From Pseudoduganella lutea (GTDB taxonomy: Bacteria; Pseudomonadota; Gammaproteobacteria; Burkholderiales; Burkholderiaceae_D): DNA of 64,000 bases. Shown in pieces: positions 17,278-27,600 of the stretch. Each line of letters opens with the position of its first letter. Positions within the stretch are counted from its first letter, which is position 1. The translations under genes were made by a program, and so were the position numbers. The stretch covers positions 7,254,001-7,318,000 of the forward strand of contig NZ_CP035913.1 of the NCBI RefSeq assembly GCF_004209755.1, read 5' to 3'. The notes beneath the pieces are model-generated. The model had not been told where the DNA came from, searched no databases, and was given only the letters and a program-made list of their open reading frames with translations.

Positions 17278-20200
17278 ATGAGCGACATTTCACTTACCAG
17301 CACCATCCACGTCGACGAGGACACCTCGGCGACCGTTTCCCTGCGTGACATCCTTGCGGATGCCGGCTATACCACCACGGCAGGCTTGAAAGTCGAGATG
17401 TACGAGACCGAACTGCCGAACGGCGAATGGGCGGAAGGCGATACCCCTTTGCTTGGCATGGTCGACAGCGAACATCTTTACATCCGCCCGGGTGCTTGGG
17501 AAAAGGACTATAACGGTGAATTCTTCACCTATCAGTTCTTGCTGGAGGACAAGGCAAATGGCACTTACCTGACGCTGGAAGTACGCGTCGTCATCGACCC
17601 CGTCAACGACGCGCCCACTGGTGCCGACCGAGACTTCGACCTGGCGAACCACGATCCCGTGGTGCTGGGCAAGTCCGACTTCGGTTTCGAGGATGCCGTC
17701 GAGGGCGACGCATTCAAGTCCATCATCATCAAGTCGCTGCCGGCCGACGGCAAAATCCTGCTGGACGGTGAAGCCGTCGCGAAGGGCGATGAGATCTCTG
17801 CCGCCGATATCGCGGCCGGCAAGCTGACGTTCGTGCCGAGCGACACCTCCGGCGGCATCGTCGAACTGGGCTTCCGCGTGCGAGACGACGGCGGCACGGT
17901 GGGCACCGGCGCGCAGGACACAAGCATCAACACGAACTACCTGTCGTTCAAGGTGCCCGTCCCGGAAGTGACCCCGCCGGGCGGCGGCGCGCCCACGCTG
18001 GCCAAGATCGGCGACACGGTATGGGAAGACGATAACGGCGATGGCCTCCAGGATGCGGGCGAAGATGGCATCGCCAACGTGACCGTGGCCCTGCGCGATG
18101 CCGACGGCAACGTCGTGCTCACCACGAAAACCGATGCGGACGGCCAGTACAGCTTCGAGATCGGTACCGGCACCTACACCGTCGCGCTGACCGCGCCGAA
18201 CGGCTACGTCGCCACCGAAAAGAACGCCGGGTCCAACGGCGCCATCGACAGCGACATCGATGCGGGCGGCAAGACCGACGCGATCACGGTCACCAAGGGC
18301 GACGTCTACGACAGCGCCGACGCCGGCCTGTATCGCTACGCCAGCGTTTCCAGCACCGTGTGGAACGACACGGATGGCGACGGCAAGCTTGACGTGAACG
18401 AAGGCGGCATCGCCAACGTCACGGTCTCCCTGCTCGACGCGAACGGCAAGGTGGTCGCCCAGGCTTCCACCGATGCCGACGGCCATTACAAATTCGGCGA
18501 CCTGAAACCGGGCACCTACAGCCTGAAATTCGACGCCGCCACGCTGCCTGAAGGCGTGACGTTCGCCTCCGGCAACGGCAGCACCGCGCAGGTGACGCTC
18601 TCCTCCGGCGAGAACGCCGTGTTCGAGGCGCCGGCCAACTCGCAGCCGGGCACGATCGCCAGCACCGTGTGGGAAGACGCCAACGGCAACGGCGTGCAGG
18701 ACAGCGGCGAAACCGGCATCGCCGGCGCCACCGTATCGCTGCGCGATGCAAACGGCAATACCGTTGCCACCACCACCACGAACGCCCAGGGCGACTACAC
18801 GTTCACCACGGCGGTCGGCAATTACTCGGTGCAGGTGGCCAAGCCCGCCGGCTACACGTTCACGAGCCAGAACACGGGCAGCAACGACGCGGTCGACAGC
18901 GATGTCGACGCGGGCGGCGCATCCGCCACGTTCGCCGTGAAGGCCAACGCCACGGTCGATCCGGCCGACGCCGGCCTGTATCGTGCCGCCTCGCTCGGCA
19001 ACAAGGTCTGGTTCGACTGCGATGCCGATGGTATCCAGGACGCCGGCGAAAGCGGCATCCAGGGCGCCAAGGTCACGCTGCTCGACGCGAACGGCAAGTC
19101 GATCGCTTCGACCACGACGAACGCGAACGGCGAATACGCCTTCGCCGGCCTGAAGCCGGGCACCTACAGCGTGAAGTTCGACACGGCGCAACTGACCTCC
19201 GGCTACACGATCACGAAGCAGGATGCCGGCGGCAACGACGCGCTCGATTCCGACATCGACGCCAATGGCCTGTCGCAGAAAGTGACGCTGGTGTCGGGCG
19301 AGAACAACACCTCCATCGACGCCGGCGTGGTGCAGACCGCGACGATCGGCGACCGCGTGTGGCTCGACAGCGATGCCGACGGCATGCAAGACAGCGGCGA
19401 AGGCGGCGTGGCGGGCGTGGTCATGACGCTGACGAACGCAAACGGCGACGTGGTAACCACCACGAAGACCGATGCGAACGGCTACTACAAGTTCAACGTG
19501 GCGGCCGGTACTTACAGCGTGAGCATGAAGACGCCGGACGGCTACGGCGTGACGAAGCAGTACGCCACCAACGGCTCGTACGACAGCAATGCCGACGCCA
19601 AGGGCAACCTGGGCACCGTCACGGTCAAGGCGGGCGAAGCGCAGAAGTCGCTCGACGCCGGCCTGACGCAGACGAGCATCCGCAGCACCGTGTGGGAAGA
19701 CAGCGATTTCGACGGCGTGCAGGACGCGAACGAATGCGGCATCGGCGGCGTGACCGTCAAGCTGTATGACGCGAACCATGTGCTGAAGGGCACCACCGTG
19801 ACCAAGGCCGATGGCAGCTACGCGTTCGACAAGCTGGCCGCCGGTTCCTACAGCGTGGAAGTGACGCGCCCGACCGGCTACCACACGACGAAGGCGAACG
19901 TGGGTGCGGACAGCACCGACTCCGATTTCATCAACCTGGCCGGTTCATCGACGGTTGCGGGCAGCGGCGTATTCACGCTGGCCGCCGGCGAGCAGAAGAC
20001 CGACGTCGACGCGGGCCTGTACCGCAAGGCCAGCATCGGCGACAAGGTGTGGCGCGACGCGAACCACAACGGCGTGCAGGACAAGGGCGAGGAAGGCATC
20101 GGCAAGATCAAGGTCATGCTGTATGACGCCACCAGCAACAAGGTGCTGGCGACGACGACGACCGACAGCAGCGGCGGCTACCTGTTCAGCAACCTCGATC

Positions 20201-20997
20201 CGGGCAGCTACTACCTGAAGTTCGACAAGACCAACGTGAAGTTCACCGATGCCAAGGGCCTCACGTATGCGATGAACGACTGGAAATGGGGCGTGCAGAA
20301 CACCGGCAAGAACGACCTCGTCGACAGCGACGTCAAGGGCGACGGCGTGAGCAAGGTGAATCTGACGCAGACCGACGCCACGTTCCTCTCCTCCGGCGAG
20401 AACGACATGAGCTGGGATGCGGCGATCACGCCGATCGCCATCGACCTGAACGGCGACGGCATCCACACGATCGCGCGCGCCGACTTCGGCGGCAGCTTCG
20501 ACCTGCTCGGCACCGGCAACGCGATCAAGTCGGGCTGGCTGTCGTCGAGCGACGCCTTCCTGGCGATCGACGCGAACGGCAACGGCAGCATCGACGATAT
20601 CGGCGAACTGTTCGGCGGCGCGAGCAAGGGCAGCGGCTTTGCCAAGCTGGCGTCGTTCGACAGCAATGGCGACGGCTTCGTGACGGCCGACGACGCGCAG
20701 TTCGGCGCCCTGACCTTGTGGCAGGACGCCAACAGCAACGGCATCACCGATGCGGGCGAGCTGATCTCGCTGGCCCAGGCGGGTGTGACGTCGCTGGCGG
20801 TGTCCTTCGAAGAGCTGCCGTTCCTGGATGCCAACGGCAACCTGCACCTGGAACGCAGCAGCGCCACCGTCAACGGCCAGGAAGTGTCGATGACGGACGT
20901 GTACTTCAACGTCGACGCGGCCGACGTGGCCGCAGCCGGCATCGACGGCCTGAACATGGCCGAGCTGATCGGCCAGGCCGCCACGATCATCCACTAA
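17278..20997 (+). CDS. Giant SdrD-B-repeat surface protein, type I secretion style
   Basis: A 1239-residue protein with no N-terminal signal peptide. Order: an N-terminal segment (1-110), a cadherin-like domain (about 111-225, after VVIDPVNDAPTG), and seven SdrD-B/Cna-B-type repeats starting near residues 242, 354, 457, 570, 688, 799 and 919, each opening with VWxDxxxDGxQDxxExGI and spaced about 100-120 residues. A C-terminal calcium-binding block (about 1055-1239) has AIDLNGDGIHT, AIDANGNGSIDDIGELFGG and DSNGDGFVTADD, as at the C-termini of RTX-like proteins exported by type I secretion. It is probably a calcium-stiffened adhesin or matrix protein. No exporter genes are nearby. A PEP-CTERM gene follows after 51 nt. 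Confidence 0.88.
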   Translation: MSDISLTSTIHVDEDTSATVSLRDILADAGYTTTAGLKVEMYETELPNGEWAEGDTPLLGMVDSEHLYIRPGAWEKDYNGEFFTYQFLLEDKANGTYLTLEVRVVIDPVNDAPTGADRDFDLANHDPVVLGKSDFGFEDAVEGDAFKSIIIKSLPADGKILLDGEAVAKGDEISAADIAAGKLTFVPSDTSGGIVELGFRVRDDGGTVGTGAQDTSINTNYLSFKVPVPEVTPPGGGAPTLAKIGDTVWEDDNGDGLQDAGEDGIANVTVALRDADGNVVLTTKTDADGQYSFEIGTGTYTVALTAPNGYVATEKNAGSNGAIDSDIDAGGKTDAITVTKGDVYDSADAGLYRYASVSSTVWNDTDGDGKLDVNEGGIANVTVSLLDANGKVVAQASTDADGHYKFGDLKPGTYSLKFDAATLPEGVTFASGNGSTAQVTLSSGENAVFEAPANSQPGTIASTVWEDANGNGVQDSGETGIAGATVSLRDANGNTVATTTTNAQGDYTFTTAVGNYSVQVAKPAGYTFTSQNTGSNDAVDSDVDAGGASATFAVKANATVDPADAGLYRAASLGNKVWFDCDADGIQDAGESGIQGAKVTLLDANGKSIASTTTNANGEYAFAGLKPGTYSVKFDTAQLTSGYTITKQDAGGNDALDSDIDANGLSQKVTLVSGENNTSIDAGVVQTATIGDRVWLDSDADGMQDSGEGGVAGVVMTLTNANGDVVTTTKTDANGYYKFNVAAGTYSVSMKTPDGYGVTKQYATNGSYDSNADAKGNLGTVTVKAGEAQKSLDAGLTQTSIRSTVWEDSDFDGVQDANECGIGGVTVKLYDANHVLKGTTVTKADGSYAFDKLAAGSYSVEVTRPTGYHTTKANVGADSTDSDFINLAGSSTVAGSGVFTLAAGEQKTDVDAGLYRKASIGDKVWRDANHNGVQDKGEEGIGKIKVMLYDATSNKVLATTTTDSSGGYLFSNLDPGSYYLKFDKTNVKFTDAKGLTYAMNDWKWGVQNTGKNDLVDSDVKGDGVSKVNLTQTDATFLSSGENDMSWDAAITPIAIDLNGDGIHTIARADFGGSFDLLGTGNAIKSGWLSSSDAFLAIDANGNGSIDDIGELFGGASKGSGFAKLASFDSNGDGFVTADDAQFGALTLWQDANSNGITDAGELISLAQAGVTSLAVSFEELPFLDANGNLHLERSSATVNGQEVSMTDVYFNVDAADVAAAGIDGLNMAELIGQAATIIH

Positions 20998-21005
20998 TCA
21001 CCACC

Positions 21006-21024
21006 GTGCCGGCCGCGCCGGCAC
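21006..21024 (+). promoter_or_regulatory. Intercistronic hairpin GTGCCGGC/GCCGGCAC
   Basis: A perfect 8-bp stem with a CGC loop in the 51-nt gap between the SdrD-repeat and PEP-CTERM genes. Without a T-run it is better read as an attenuator or mRNA-processing/stability hairpin than a full terminator. Confidence 0.45.
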
Positions 21025-21048
21025 CATTAACAATAACTAAGGAATGAC

Positions 21049-21792
21049 ATGACCACCATTTTCGCCAAGCTGTCCGCCGTCGCCATCGGCGTTGCCCTGT
21101 TCGCTCCTGCGCAGGCCACTACCTCGACCAGCGTCTACATCGCTTCGCACAACGGCCAGCAAACGTTAGCGGCCAAGAATTTCAATGCGCTGGATAACCG
21201 GGGCTTCAACCTGCAGACGTGGGACGTTTCCACCAGCGCCGGCAAGACGTTCCTGGCCCTGTGCGTCGAGCCAGGCGCCAACATGGGCATGGAAAACCAG
21301 AGCTACGCTGCTGACTCCACGTTCAAATTCGCCGACCTTACTCCTGGTGTTGAGCGCCAAACGTCGATCGCGCGCCTGTATGGCCTGTACTACGACAAGA
21401 TCACGGGGGCCGACGAGGCCTCGAAAGACCTCAGCCTGAGCTTCCAGCTTGCGCTGTGGGAACTCTACAACGACGACGCGACGTTCGAGACGGCTGCGAC
21501 GGGCAAGCTTGCCGTCAATAATACGATCACTGGCGGTCGCGGCAACGGCGCGGGCGGCTATGCGGGCGCGGCCCCTATCGTCACCGACGCCTACAAGATG
21601 CTTGCCGAAGCGAAGGACAAGAGCCTGGCCTACACACAACAGTACACGTTCACGCGATACACGTCGGGGACGTCCCAGGACTTTGTGATCGCCCAAGCCG
21701 TCTCGGCCGTGCCGGAACCATCGACCTACGCGATGCTGGGCCTGGGCCTGGCCGTCGTTGGCTTCGCCGCGCGCCGCCGCGCCAAGCGTTGA
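21049..21792 (+). CDS. PEP-CTERM protein with thioester-domain-like Cys/Gln signature
   Basis: A 247-residue exported protein. The signal peptide (1-23) ends APAQA. The C-terminus is a complete PEP-CTERM sorting signal: VPEPSTYAMLG, a hydrophobic helix, then RRRAKR, which directs processing by an exosortase and display in or through the envelope. The body has C72 in LALCVEPG and Q133 in SFQLALWELYND. This pairing resembles the Cys...Gln signature of Gram-positive internal-thioester (TED/TQXA) adhesin domains, though the Cys-Gln spacing is shorter; the link is inference. AAGGAATGAC precedes the ATG. It lies 51 nt downstream of the giant SdrD-repeat protein and is followed by a strong terminator. 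Confidence 0.85.
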   Translation: MTTIFAKLSAVAIGVALFAPAQATTSTSVYIASHNGQQTLAAKNFNALDNRGFNLQTWDVSTSAGKTFLALCVEPGANMGMENQSYAADSTFKFADLTPGVERQTSIARLYGLYYDKITGADEASKDLSLSFQLALWELYNDDATFETAATGKLAVNNTITGGRGNGAGGYAGAAPIVTDAYKMLAEAKDKSLAYTQQYTFTRYTSGTSQDFVIAQAVSAVPEPSTYAMLGLGLAVVGFAARRRAKR

Positions 21793-21810
21793 TCGTCGCT
21801 TGAATCAATC

Positions 21811-21838
21811 AAAACGGGCGCCGCGGCGCCCGTTTTTT
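21811..21838. terminator. Bidirectional rho-independent terminator
   Basis: AAAACGGGCGCC / GGCGCCCGTTTTTT forms a perfect stem with T-runs on both strands, placed between the convergent PEP-CTERM and GST genes. Confidence 0.9.
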
Positions 21839-21854
21839 CATCCGCCAACGATCG

Positions 21855-22691
21855 TCAGTCGAGATCGGCGGCGCTATGCCGTTCCGGCACCTGACGCTCG
21901 CCCTGCAGCCGGTTCACGCGGCGCCCGCGCTGCACGGCGGGGCGCGCCCCCACCTCCTCGGCCCAGCGCCGCACGTTCGTGTACTCGTGCACCGACAGGA
22001 ATTCGCCCGCGCCATACAGCTCGCCCAGCGACAGCAGGCCATACCACGGCCAGATGGCCATGTCGGCGATCGTGTATTCGTCGCCGGCCACGAAACGGTG
22101 CGCCGCCAGCTGGCGGTCCAGCACGTCGAGCTGGCGTTTGGTTTCCATCGCATAGCGGTCGATCGGGTACTGCAGCTTTTCCGGCGCATAGGCATAGAAG
22201 TGGCCAAAGCCGCCCCCGACAAAGGGCGCCGATCCCATCTGCCAGAACAGCCAGTTCAGCGTTTCCGTGCGCGCGCGGGTCTCCGTGGGCAGGAAGGCGC
22301 CGAATTTCTCGGCAAGGTAGACGAGGATGGAACCGGATTCGAACACGCGCAGCGGCGCATCGCCACTGCGGTCGACGAGGGCCGGAATCTTGGAATTCGG
22401 GTTGGCTTCCACGAAGCCGCTGCCGAACTGCTCGCCGTCGCCGATGCGGATGAGCCACGCATCGTATTCGGCGCCGGCATGCCCCAGCGCCAGCAGCTCC
22501 TCCAGCAGGATCGTCACCTTCTGGCCGTTCGGCGTGCCCAGCGAGTACAGCTGCAGCGGGTGCTCGCCTATTGGCAGTTCCTTGTCATGGGTGGCACCTG
22601 CCACCGGGCGGTTGATGCTGCCGAAGGTGCCGCCGGCCGCCGTTGGCGGGGTCCAGACATCCGGGGGTACGTATTTCGTGGTGTCAGTCAT
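21855..22691 (-). CDS. yghU: YghU-type glutathione S-transferase / disulfide reductase
   Basis: A 278-residue cytosolic GST-fold enzyme of the Nu class. After a family-specific N-terminal extension (KYVPPDVWTPP), the thioredoxin-like domain has LYSLGTPNGQKVTILLEEL with the Thr/Asn pair that binds glutathione, and IPALVDRSG. The helical domain has WLFWQMGSAPFVGGGFGHF. YghU of E. coli binds two glutathiones and has glutathione-dependent disulfide reductase and peroxidase activity. AAGGAGAG 8 nt upstream fixes the start at 22691. It is probably monocistronic and part of oxidative-stress defence. Confidence 0.92.
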   Translation of the reverse strand: MTDTTKYVPPDVWTPPTAAGGTFGSINRPVAGATHDKELPIGEHPLQLYSLGTPNGQKVTILLEELLALGHAGAEYDAWLIRIGDGEQFGSGFVEANPNSKIPALVDRSGDAPLRVFESGSILVYLAEKFGAFLPTETRARTETLNWLFWQMGSAPFVGGGFGHFYAYAPEKLQYPIDRYAMETKRQLDVLDRQLAAHRFVAGDEYTIADMAIWPWYGLLSLGELYGAGEFLSVHEYTNVRRWAEEVGARPAVQRGRRVNRLQGERQVPERHSAADLD

Positions 22692-22809
22692 GCGATCGCT
22701 CTCCTTTGCGGTGATGGCCGTCATGGTGCGGCCGTCGGGGTGGCTAGTTTGGCATGACTGGAAAAATCGCGTACGGGGCTGCGAATTCACGGCGAACCCC
22801 GAGGCACAC

Positions 22810-22840
22810 CCGGGGTCAGACCCGCAGGGTCTGACCCCGG
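22810..22840. repeat. Family A palindromic repeat (GGGGTCAGACCC)
   Basis: A perfect 14-bp inverted repeat CCGGGGTCAGACCC with GCA loop, in the gap between the ROK gene's 3' end and the GST gene. It could act as a 3'-end hairpin for the ROK gene. Confidence 0.65.
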
Positions 22841-22883
22841 CCCTTTGCCTTTGGGTGCATGCATGCGGATTCGCGCCTGGTGC

Positions 22884-24110
22884 CTACGATCCACGCTCCG
22901 TGCGCCGCTCCAGCGTCTGCAGGTCCAGCGGCCGGGTGAGCCGGTAGCGCGCCAGCGCGGCGGCGCCCACGGCCACGGCATCGGCGCCGAAGTGCGACGT
23001 GCGGATTTCGGGTGGCGTCAGCAGCGCCGCTTCGGCGTAGCCGGCCAGCGTTTGCCGCGCTGGCCCGATCAGCGCGTCGCCAAGGCGCAGCGCCGGGCCG
23101 CCGATGACGATCGCCATCGGGTCGAAGCCGGCCCACAGGTTGTTGAGCAGGATGCCCAGCTGGTGCCCGGCCGCCGCCACCGCGGTGCAGGTGGACGGGG
23201 CGCCGTCGGCCACCCGCTTGTACAGCCGCTCCAGCGCCGCGTAACTGGGCCGTTCGTCGCCCAGCAACGCGGCCAGGCCGATCAGCGCATCGGCACAGCC
23301 GCGCCGGCCGCACGAGCAGCGCGGCCCGTCGGCCTGCAGGATCGCGTGGCCCACTTCGCCCCCGAAGCCGCTCATGCCCGTCAACAGCCGGTCGCTGACG
23401 ATGATGCCCGCGCCGACGCCGTAGCTGATCGACAGGTAGATCAGCGGATCGCCCGCCGTTTCGCGCGAAAACTCGAACTCCGCGAGCGCCGCCACGTTCG
23501 CCTCGTTCTGCATGTACAGCGGCAGGCCGTGCAGCGCGGTGCCGGCGAAGTGCGCCTCGACCTGGGCGCGCACGTCGACGTTGCGCCAGCCCAGGTGCGG
23601 CGCATGGCGCAGCACGCCCGTGTGCTCGTCGACGGCGCCGTGCAGGCCGATCCCCAGGCCGAGAACGCGCCGCGCGCCGCCGGCGGTGGACGGTCGCGCG
23701 AGCCGGCGCGCCTGGCGCACCATCGCCTGCGCCGCCAGCCGGATGCAGGATGCGGGGTCGTGCGCATCGTCGTATTCGATGACGCGCGAATCAAGCACCT
23801 CGCCCAGCAGGTTCGTCGCCAGCACGCGCGCTTCGTCGACCCCCACTTCGGCGCCGATCAGCGCCAGCCGGCCCGTGTCCAGGTGCAGGGGCGTCGCGCG
23901 ACGCCCGACCTCGCCCGTGACCAGCAGCTCGCTCTCGGACAGCCAGCCTTCCTCCATCAGCTCGCGCACGAGCTGGCTGACCGTGGATTTCGTCAGCCGC
24001 AGCTCGTCTGCCAGCGCCGCGCGCGACAGGCCGGGCTGCGTGCTGACCTGGCGCACCAGCGCCATCCGGTTCAGTTGTTTCAGGAGTTGCTGGTCACCGG
24101 TAACGGGCAT
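22884..24110 (-). CDS. ROK-family transcriptional regulator (XylR/NagC-like)
   Basis: A 408-residue repressor. The N-terminal winged HTH (about 10-70) has LSRAALADELRLTKSTVSQLV. The ROK sugar-kinase-like domain (about 80-395) has GIGLHGAVDE, VGAGIIV, the GFGGEVGH segment and the zinc motif CSCGRRGC. The HTH identifies it as a regulator rather than a sugar kinase. It is divergent from a large TonB-dependent receptor across 580 nt and probably controls it in response to a sugar. The receptor promoter, however, carries LacI-type palindromes, so the ROK protein may not be the only regulator. Confidence 0.9.
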   Translation of the reverse strand: MPVTGDQQLLKQLNRMALVRQVSTQPGLSRAALADELRLTKSTVSQLVRELMEEGWLSESELLVTGEVGRRATPLHLDTGRLALIGAEVGVDEARVLATNLLGEVLDSRVIEYDDAHDPASCIRLAAQAMVRQARRLARPSTAGGARRVLGLGIGLHGAVDEHTGVLRHAPHLGWRNVDVRAQVEAHFAGTALHGLPLYMQNEANVAALAEFEFSRETAGDPLIYLSISYGVGAGIIVSDRLLTGMSGFGGEVGHAILQADGPRCSCGRRGCADALIGLAALLGDERPSYAALERLYKRVADGAPSTCTAVAAAGHQLGILLNNLWAGFDPMAIVIGGPALRLGDALIGPARQTLAGYAEAALLTPPEIRTSHFGADAVAVGAAALARYRLTRPLDLQTLERRTERGS

Positions 24111-24219
24111 GGCGGGTCGGGGTCGTTTGCAGTGGGCGGATTATGCAGCACCGGTGAAGCTCCCGCCAGAGCAAGGCCACCCGGTGCGGCCCGCCCGCGG
24201 CGCTCGATCCCGCGCCGGT

Positions 24220-24231
24220 GGACACGTTTCC
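24220..24231. promoter_or_regulatory. LacI-type palindrome GGACACGTTTCC (distal)
   Basis: Imperfect palindrome around a central CG, close to the LacI-family consensus. It is identical to the site at 24345-24356 and lies in the ROK/TonB-receptor divergent region. Confidence 0.45.
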
Positions 24232-24344
24232 ATGGTGACCGTTGGTTTTATGCCGCATGTTGTGAGGATTTTGCAACGGTGAGAAAACACGGCAAGTCGA
24301 GCCACGCGTTCTGGCATGCCGAAAAGCAAACATGGCGCCGCCTT

Positions 24345-24405
24345 GGACACGTTTCCAGAAGTCGTTGATTTTGCTGTGAAAACGATTTCTTGGAAACCGT
24401 TTTCC
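24345..24405. promoter_or_regulatory. Cluster of three LacI-type operators
   Basis: GGACACGTTTCC at 24345-24356, GAAAACGATTTC at 24378-24389 and GGAAACCGTTTTCC at 24392-24405. All are centred on a CG (or CCG) with flanking A- and T-runs, as in LacI/CcpA-type operators. They lie 285-345 nt before the receptor start. No LacI-family gene is in the window. Confidence 0.55.
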
Positions 24406-24690
24406 CAATCATTACATAAGGTATGTAATCGTTCTTCATCACGTAAATGCCTGCCACAACAGGGTTTTTTACTGTTTCGTTACTAAATTTTATTTGTTCG
24501 CGCGATTGACCAATTACGCCAATTTTCTTACTCTTGCGTAAATTACGTCACGTGAGCAATGTTGCGCAGACAGCATGCGATGTGGCGAGTCCCGCGGCAA
24601 TCGGAACGCCGGACAAGTGATTTGGCAAGACCAATGACGCCGCCTCCCCCTGCCCACGGGCGTGGCGTTCCACACCAGAGAGGAGACACC

Positions 24691-27600
24691 GTGCTGTACA
24701 GCAAGAAGAAGAGTTCCAAGGAACTCAGCGCATCACCCAATACCCACCATCGCCTGATCGCCATTGCCGTCGCCGGGGCTTGCGCCACGCTGATGGCGCC
24801 GGCGTTCGCGCAGGAGGCCACCCAGGCGGCACCGGCAGTAGCCCAGGCCGCCACCGGACCCTCGGCCCAGGAAGTCGCCGGCAACGTCGCCGGCAATGTG
24901 GCCGACCCGAGCGCACCAGCCACCGTCGTCGTCAAGGGCATCCGTGCCTCGATGCAGTCGACGCTGAACCTGAAGCGCAATTCCGACGGTATCGTCGACG
25001 GCATCGTGGCCGACGACATCGGCAAGTTCCCCGACACCAACCTGGCCGAATCGCTGCAGCGCATTTCCGGCGTGTCGATCGACCGCAACCGCGGCGAAGG
25101 CTCGCAAGTGACCGTGCGCGGCGTGGGCCCGGACCTGAACATGGTGCTGCTGAACGGCCGCCAGATGCCGACCTCGAACCTCGGCGACCTGGCTGGCCGC
25201 GCGTTCGACTTCTCGAACCTGGCGTCGGAAGCCGTGTCGCAGATCCAGGTGTACAAGAGCTCGCGCGCCGACACGCCGCCGGGCGGCATCGGCGCCACGC
25301 TGAACATCATGACGGCGCGTCCGCTGGAACTGGGCAACATGGCCAGCATCGGCGGCAAGCTGGTGTACGACACATCGAACGACAACCTGCCGCAGGAAGA
25401 CGCGGCCAAGCGCTCGTACACCCCGGAAGTGTCGGGCATCTACAGCACCACGTGGGCCGACGGCATGTTCGGCGTGTCCGTCAGCGCCAGCTACCAGGAA
25501 CGCAACCTGGGCGTGAACCAGGCGCAGATCACCAATGGCTGGAAAGGCCCGTACACGGCCACGCAGACCGGCGTCACCGGCGTGATCCCCCTGCCCGGCG
25601 CGCCCGGCTCGGAAAACATCACGAACCGCCCGGACGGCAGCGACGTGTATTCCGTGCCGCAGAATATCTCGTACTTCATGCGCGGTTCGCAGCGCCAGCG
25701 CACGAACGGCCAGCTGACGTTCCAGTTCCGCCCGAACAAGGACCTGACCACCACGCTGGACTACACCTACTCGCTGAACAAGGTGCAGACCAAGTACCAC
25801 GAACTGTCGGCGTGGTTCAACCACGGCCCGTCCGTCTCCAGCTGGACCGACGGCCCGGTGGCGGCACCGATCTTCTACCAGGAGAACGTGGCCAACCAGG
25901 ATATCGCGATGAATGGCGGCGACTTCGCCACCAAGTCCGAGAACAAGTCGCTCGGTTTCAACACGCAGTGGAAGGTGTCGAACGACCTGCGCCTGACGTT
26001 CGATGCGCACCACTCCACCGCGACATCCCAGAAGGACAGCCCGTTCGGTTCCAACAACGATCTGGCCACCGTCAGCTTCAGCCGCGGCAACACGCGCGTG
26101 CTCTTCGACAACGAAATGCCTGTGCTGTCGATCGAAGGCGCCGACTTCAACCGCGCGCCGATGCAGGTGTCCGGTTCGTGGTTCCAGGATGGCTACCAGC
26201 GCATGGAGATCGACCAGGCCCAGGCCGGGGGTCGCCTGAAGCTGTTCGAAGACTCCGAGCTGAACTTCGGCCTGTCGATCACGAACGTTAAGAACCGCTC
26301 CGCGTTCCAGCAGGTGCAGAGCGATTCGTGGGGCGGTGCCACGTCGCCGGCAGACTACCCGCAATCGATGTTCCGCCCGGATTCGCTCGGCCAGTACTTC
26401 GACAAGCTGGGCGGCCACGACAACCCGGCCCTGTTCCAGCAGATCCACCTGTTCGACTTCGCGGCGATGCGCCAGCGCGTCTCGGATGCGACCGGCAAGC
26501 CGGCCCTGTACCTGCCGAGCCTGTCCAATCCCGACTACGACCGCCGCACCACGGAAAAGAGCCGTGCGCTGTACTTCCAGCTGAACACCGAGTGGGATAC
26601 GGCGATGCCGATGCACACCGGTATCGGCGTACGCTACGAAAAGACCGACGTGCTGTCGACGGCACTGTCGCAGACCGTGGCCGGCGTGAACTGGGTGGCG
26701 CAGAACGAACTGCCGTTCGTCTTCTCCGGCAAGGATTTCACGAGCCTGAAGGGCAAGTACCACCACTTCCTGCCGAGCCTGGACTGGGACATGAACGTGC
26801 GTGACGACTTCAAGGTCCGCGCCAGCTATGGCTGGACGATCGGCCGGCCGCGCTACGACCAGATCCAGGGCGGCACGAACATCAACCCGACCGGCAACAT
26901 CAACTACGGTACCGGCACGCGCGGCAACCCGGCGCTGGAACCGGTCAAGTCGAAGAACCTGGACCTGTCGGCCGAGTGGTACTACTCGCCGCAGAGCACC
27001 GTGTCGCTGGGCCTGTTCCACAAGTCCCTGTCGAACTACGCGGGCCAGAGCGTGAACATGGAAGCGTCGCCGAACGTCACGACCCCGGTGGGCGGCGCGT
27101 ACTGGAATGCCGCATTGGCTTCCGGCTGCATCAACACCGACACGACCTGCATCCGCAACTACATCTTCCGCAACTTCGCCGGCCAGGATGGCGTGGTGCG
27201 GGGCGCGCCGAATGCGCTGGGCAACGAGACGGGCACCATCTCGGGCATCGCCGGCAATCCGGCCGTGCAGTACCAGATCACGTCGTTCGTCAACGAGAAA
27301 TCGGCCAACGTGAAGGGCGCGGAAGTCAACTGGCAGCACATGTTCGGCACCAGCGGCTTCGGCATCCAGGCCAACTATACGTACGTGAAGTCGAACCTGG
27401 CCTTCGACAACGCGGGCTCGGGCAACCAGTTCGCTCTGGTCGGCCTGTCCGACTCGGCCAACGTGATCGGTATCTTCGAGAACGACAAGTGGTCGATCCG
27501 TGCCGCGTACAACTGGCGCGACGAGTTCCTGTCCTCGGTCACCGACCAGGCCGGGCCGAATCCCCAGTACGTGGAGCCATATGGCCAGGTCGACCTGTCG

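Noticed and set aside
17112..17348. 78-codon frame overlapping the SdrD-repeat gene start
   Set aside because: No ribosome-binding site or family resemblance; probably leader sequence.
17290..19884. Antisense frame over the SdrD-repeat gene
   Set aside because: Apparent repeats in the translation mirror the SdrD repeats on the other strand.
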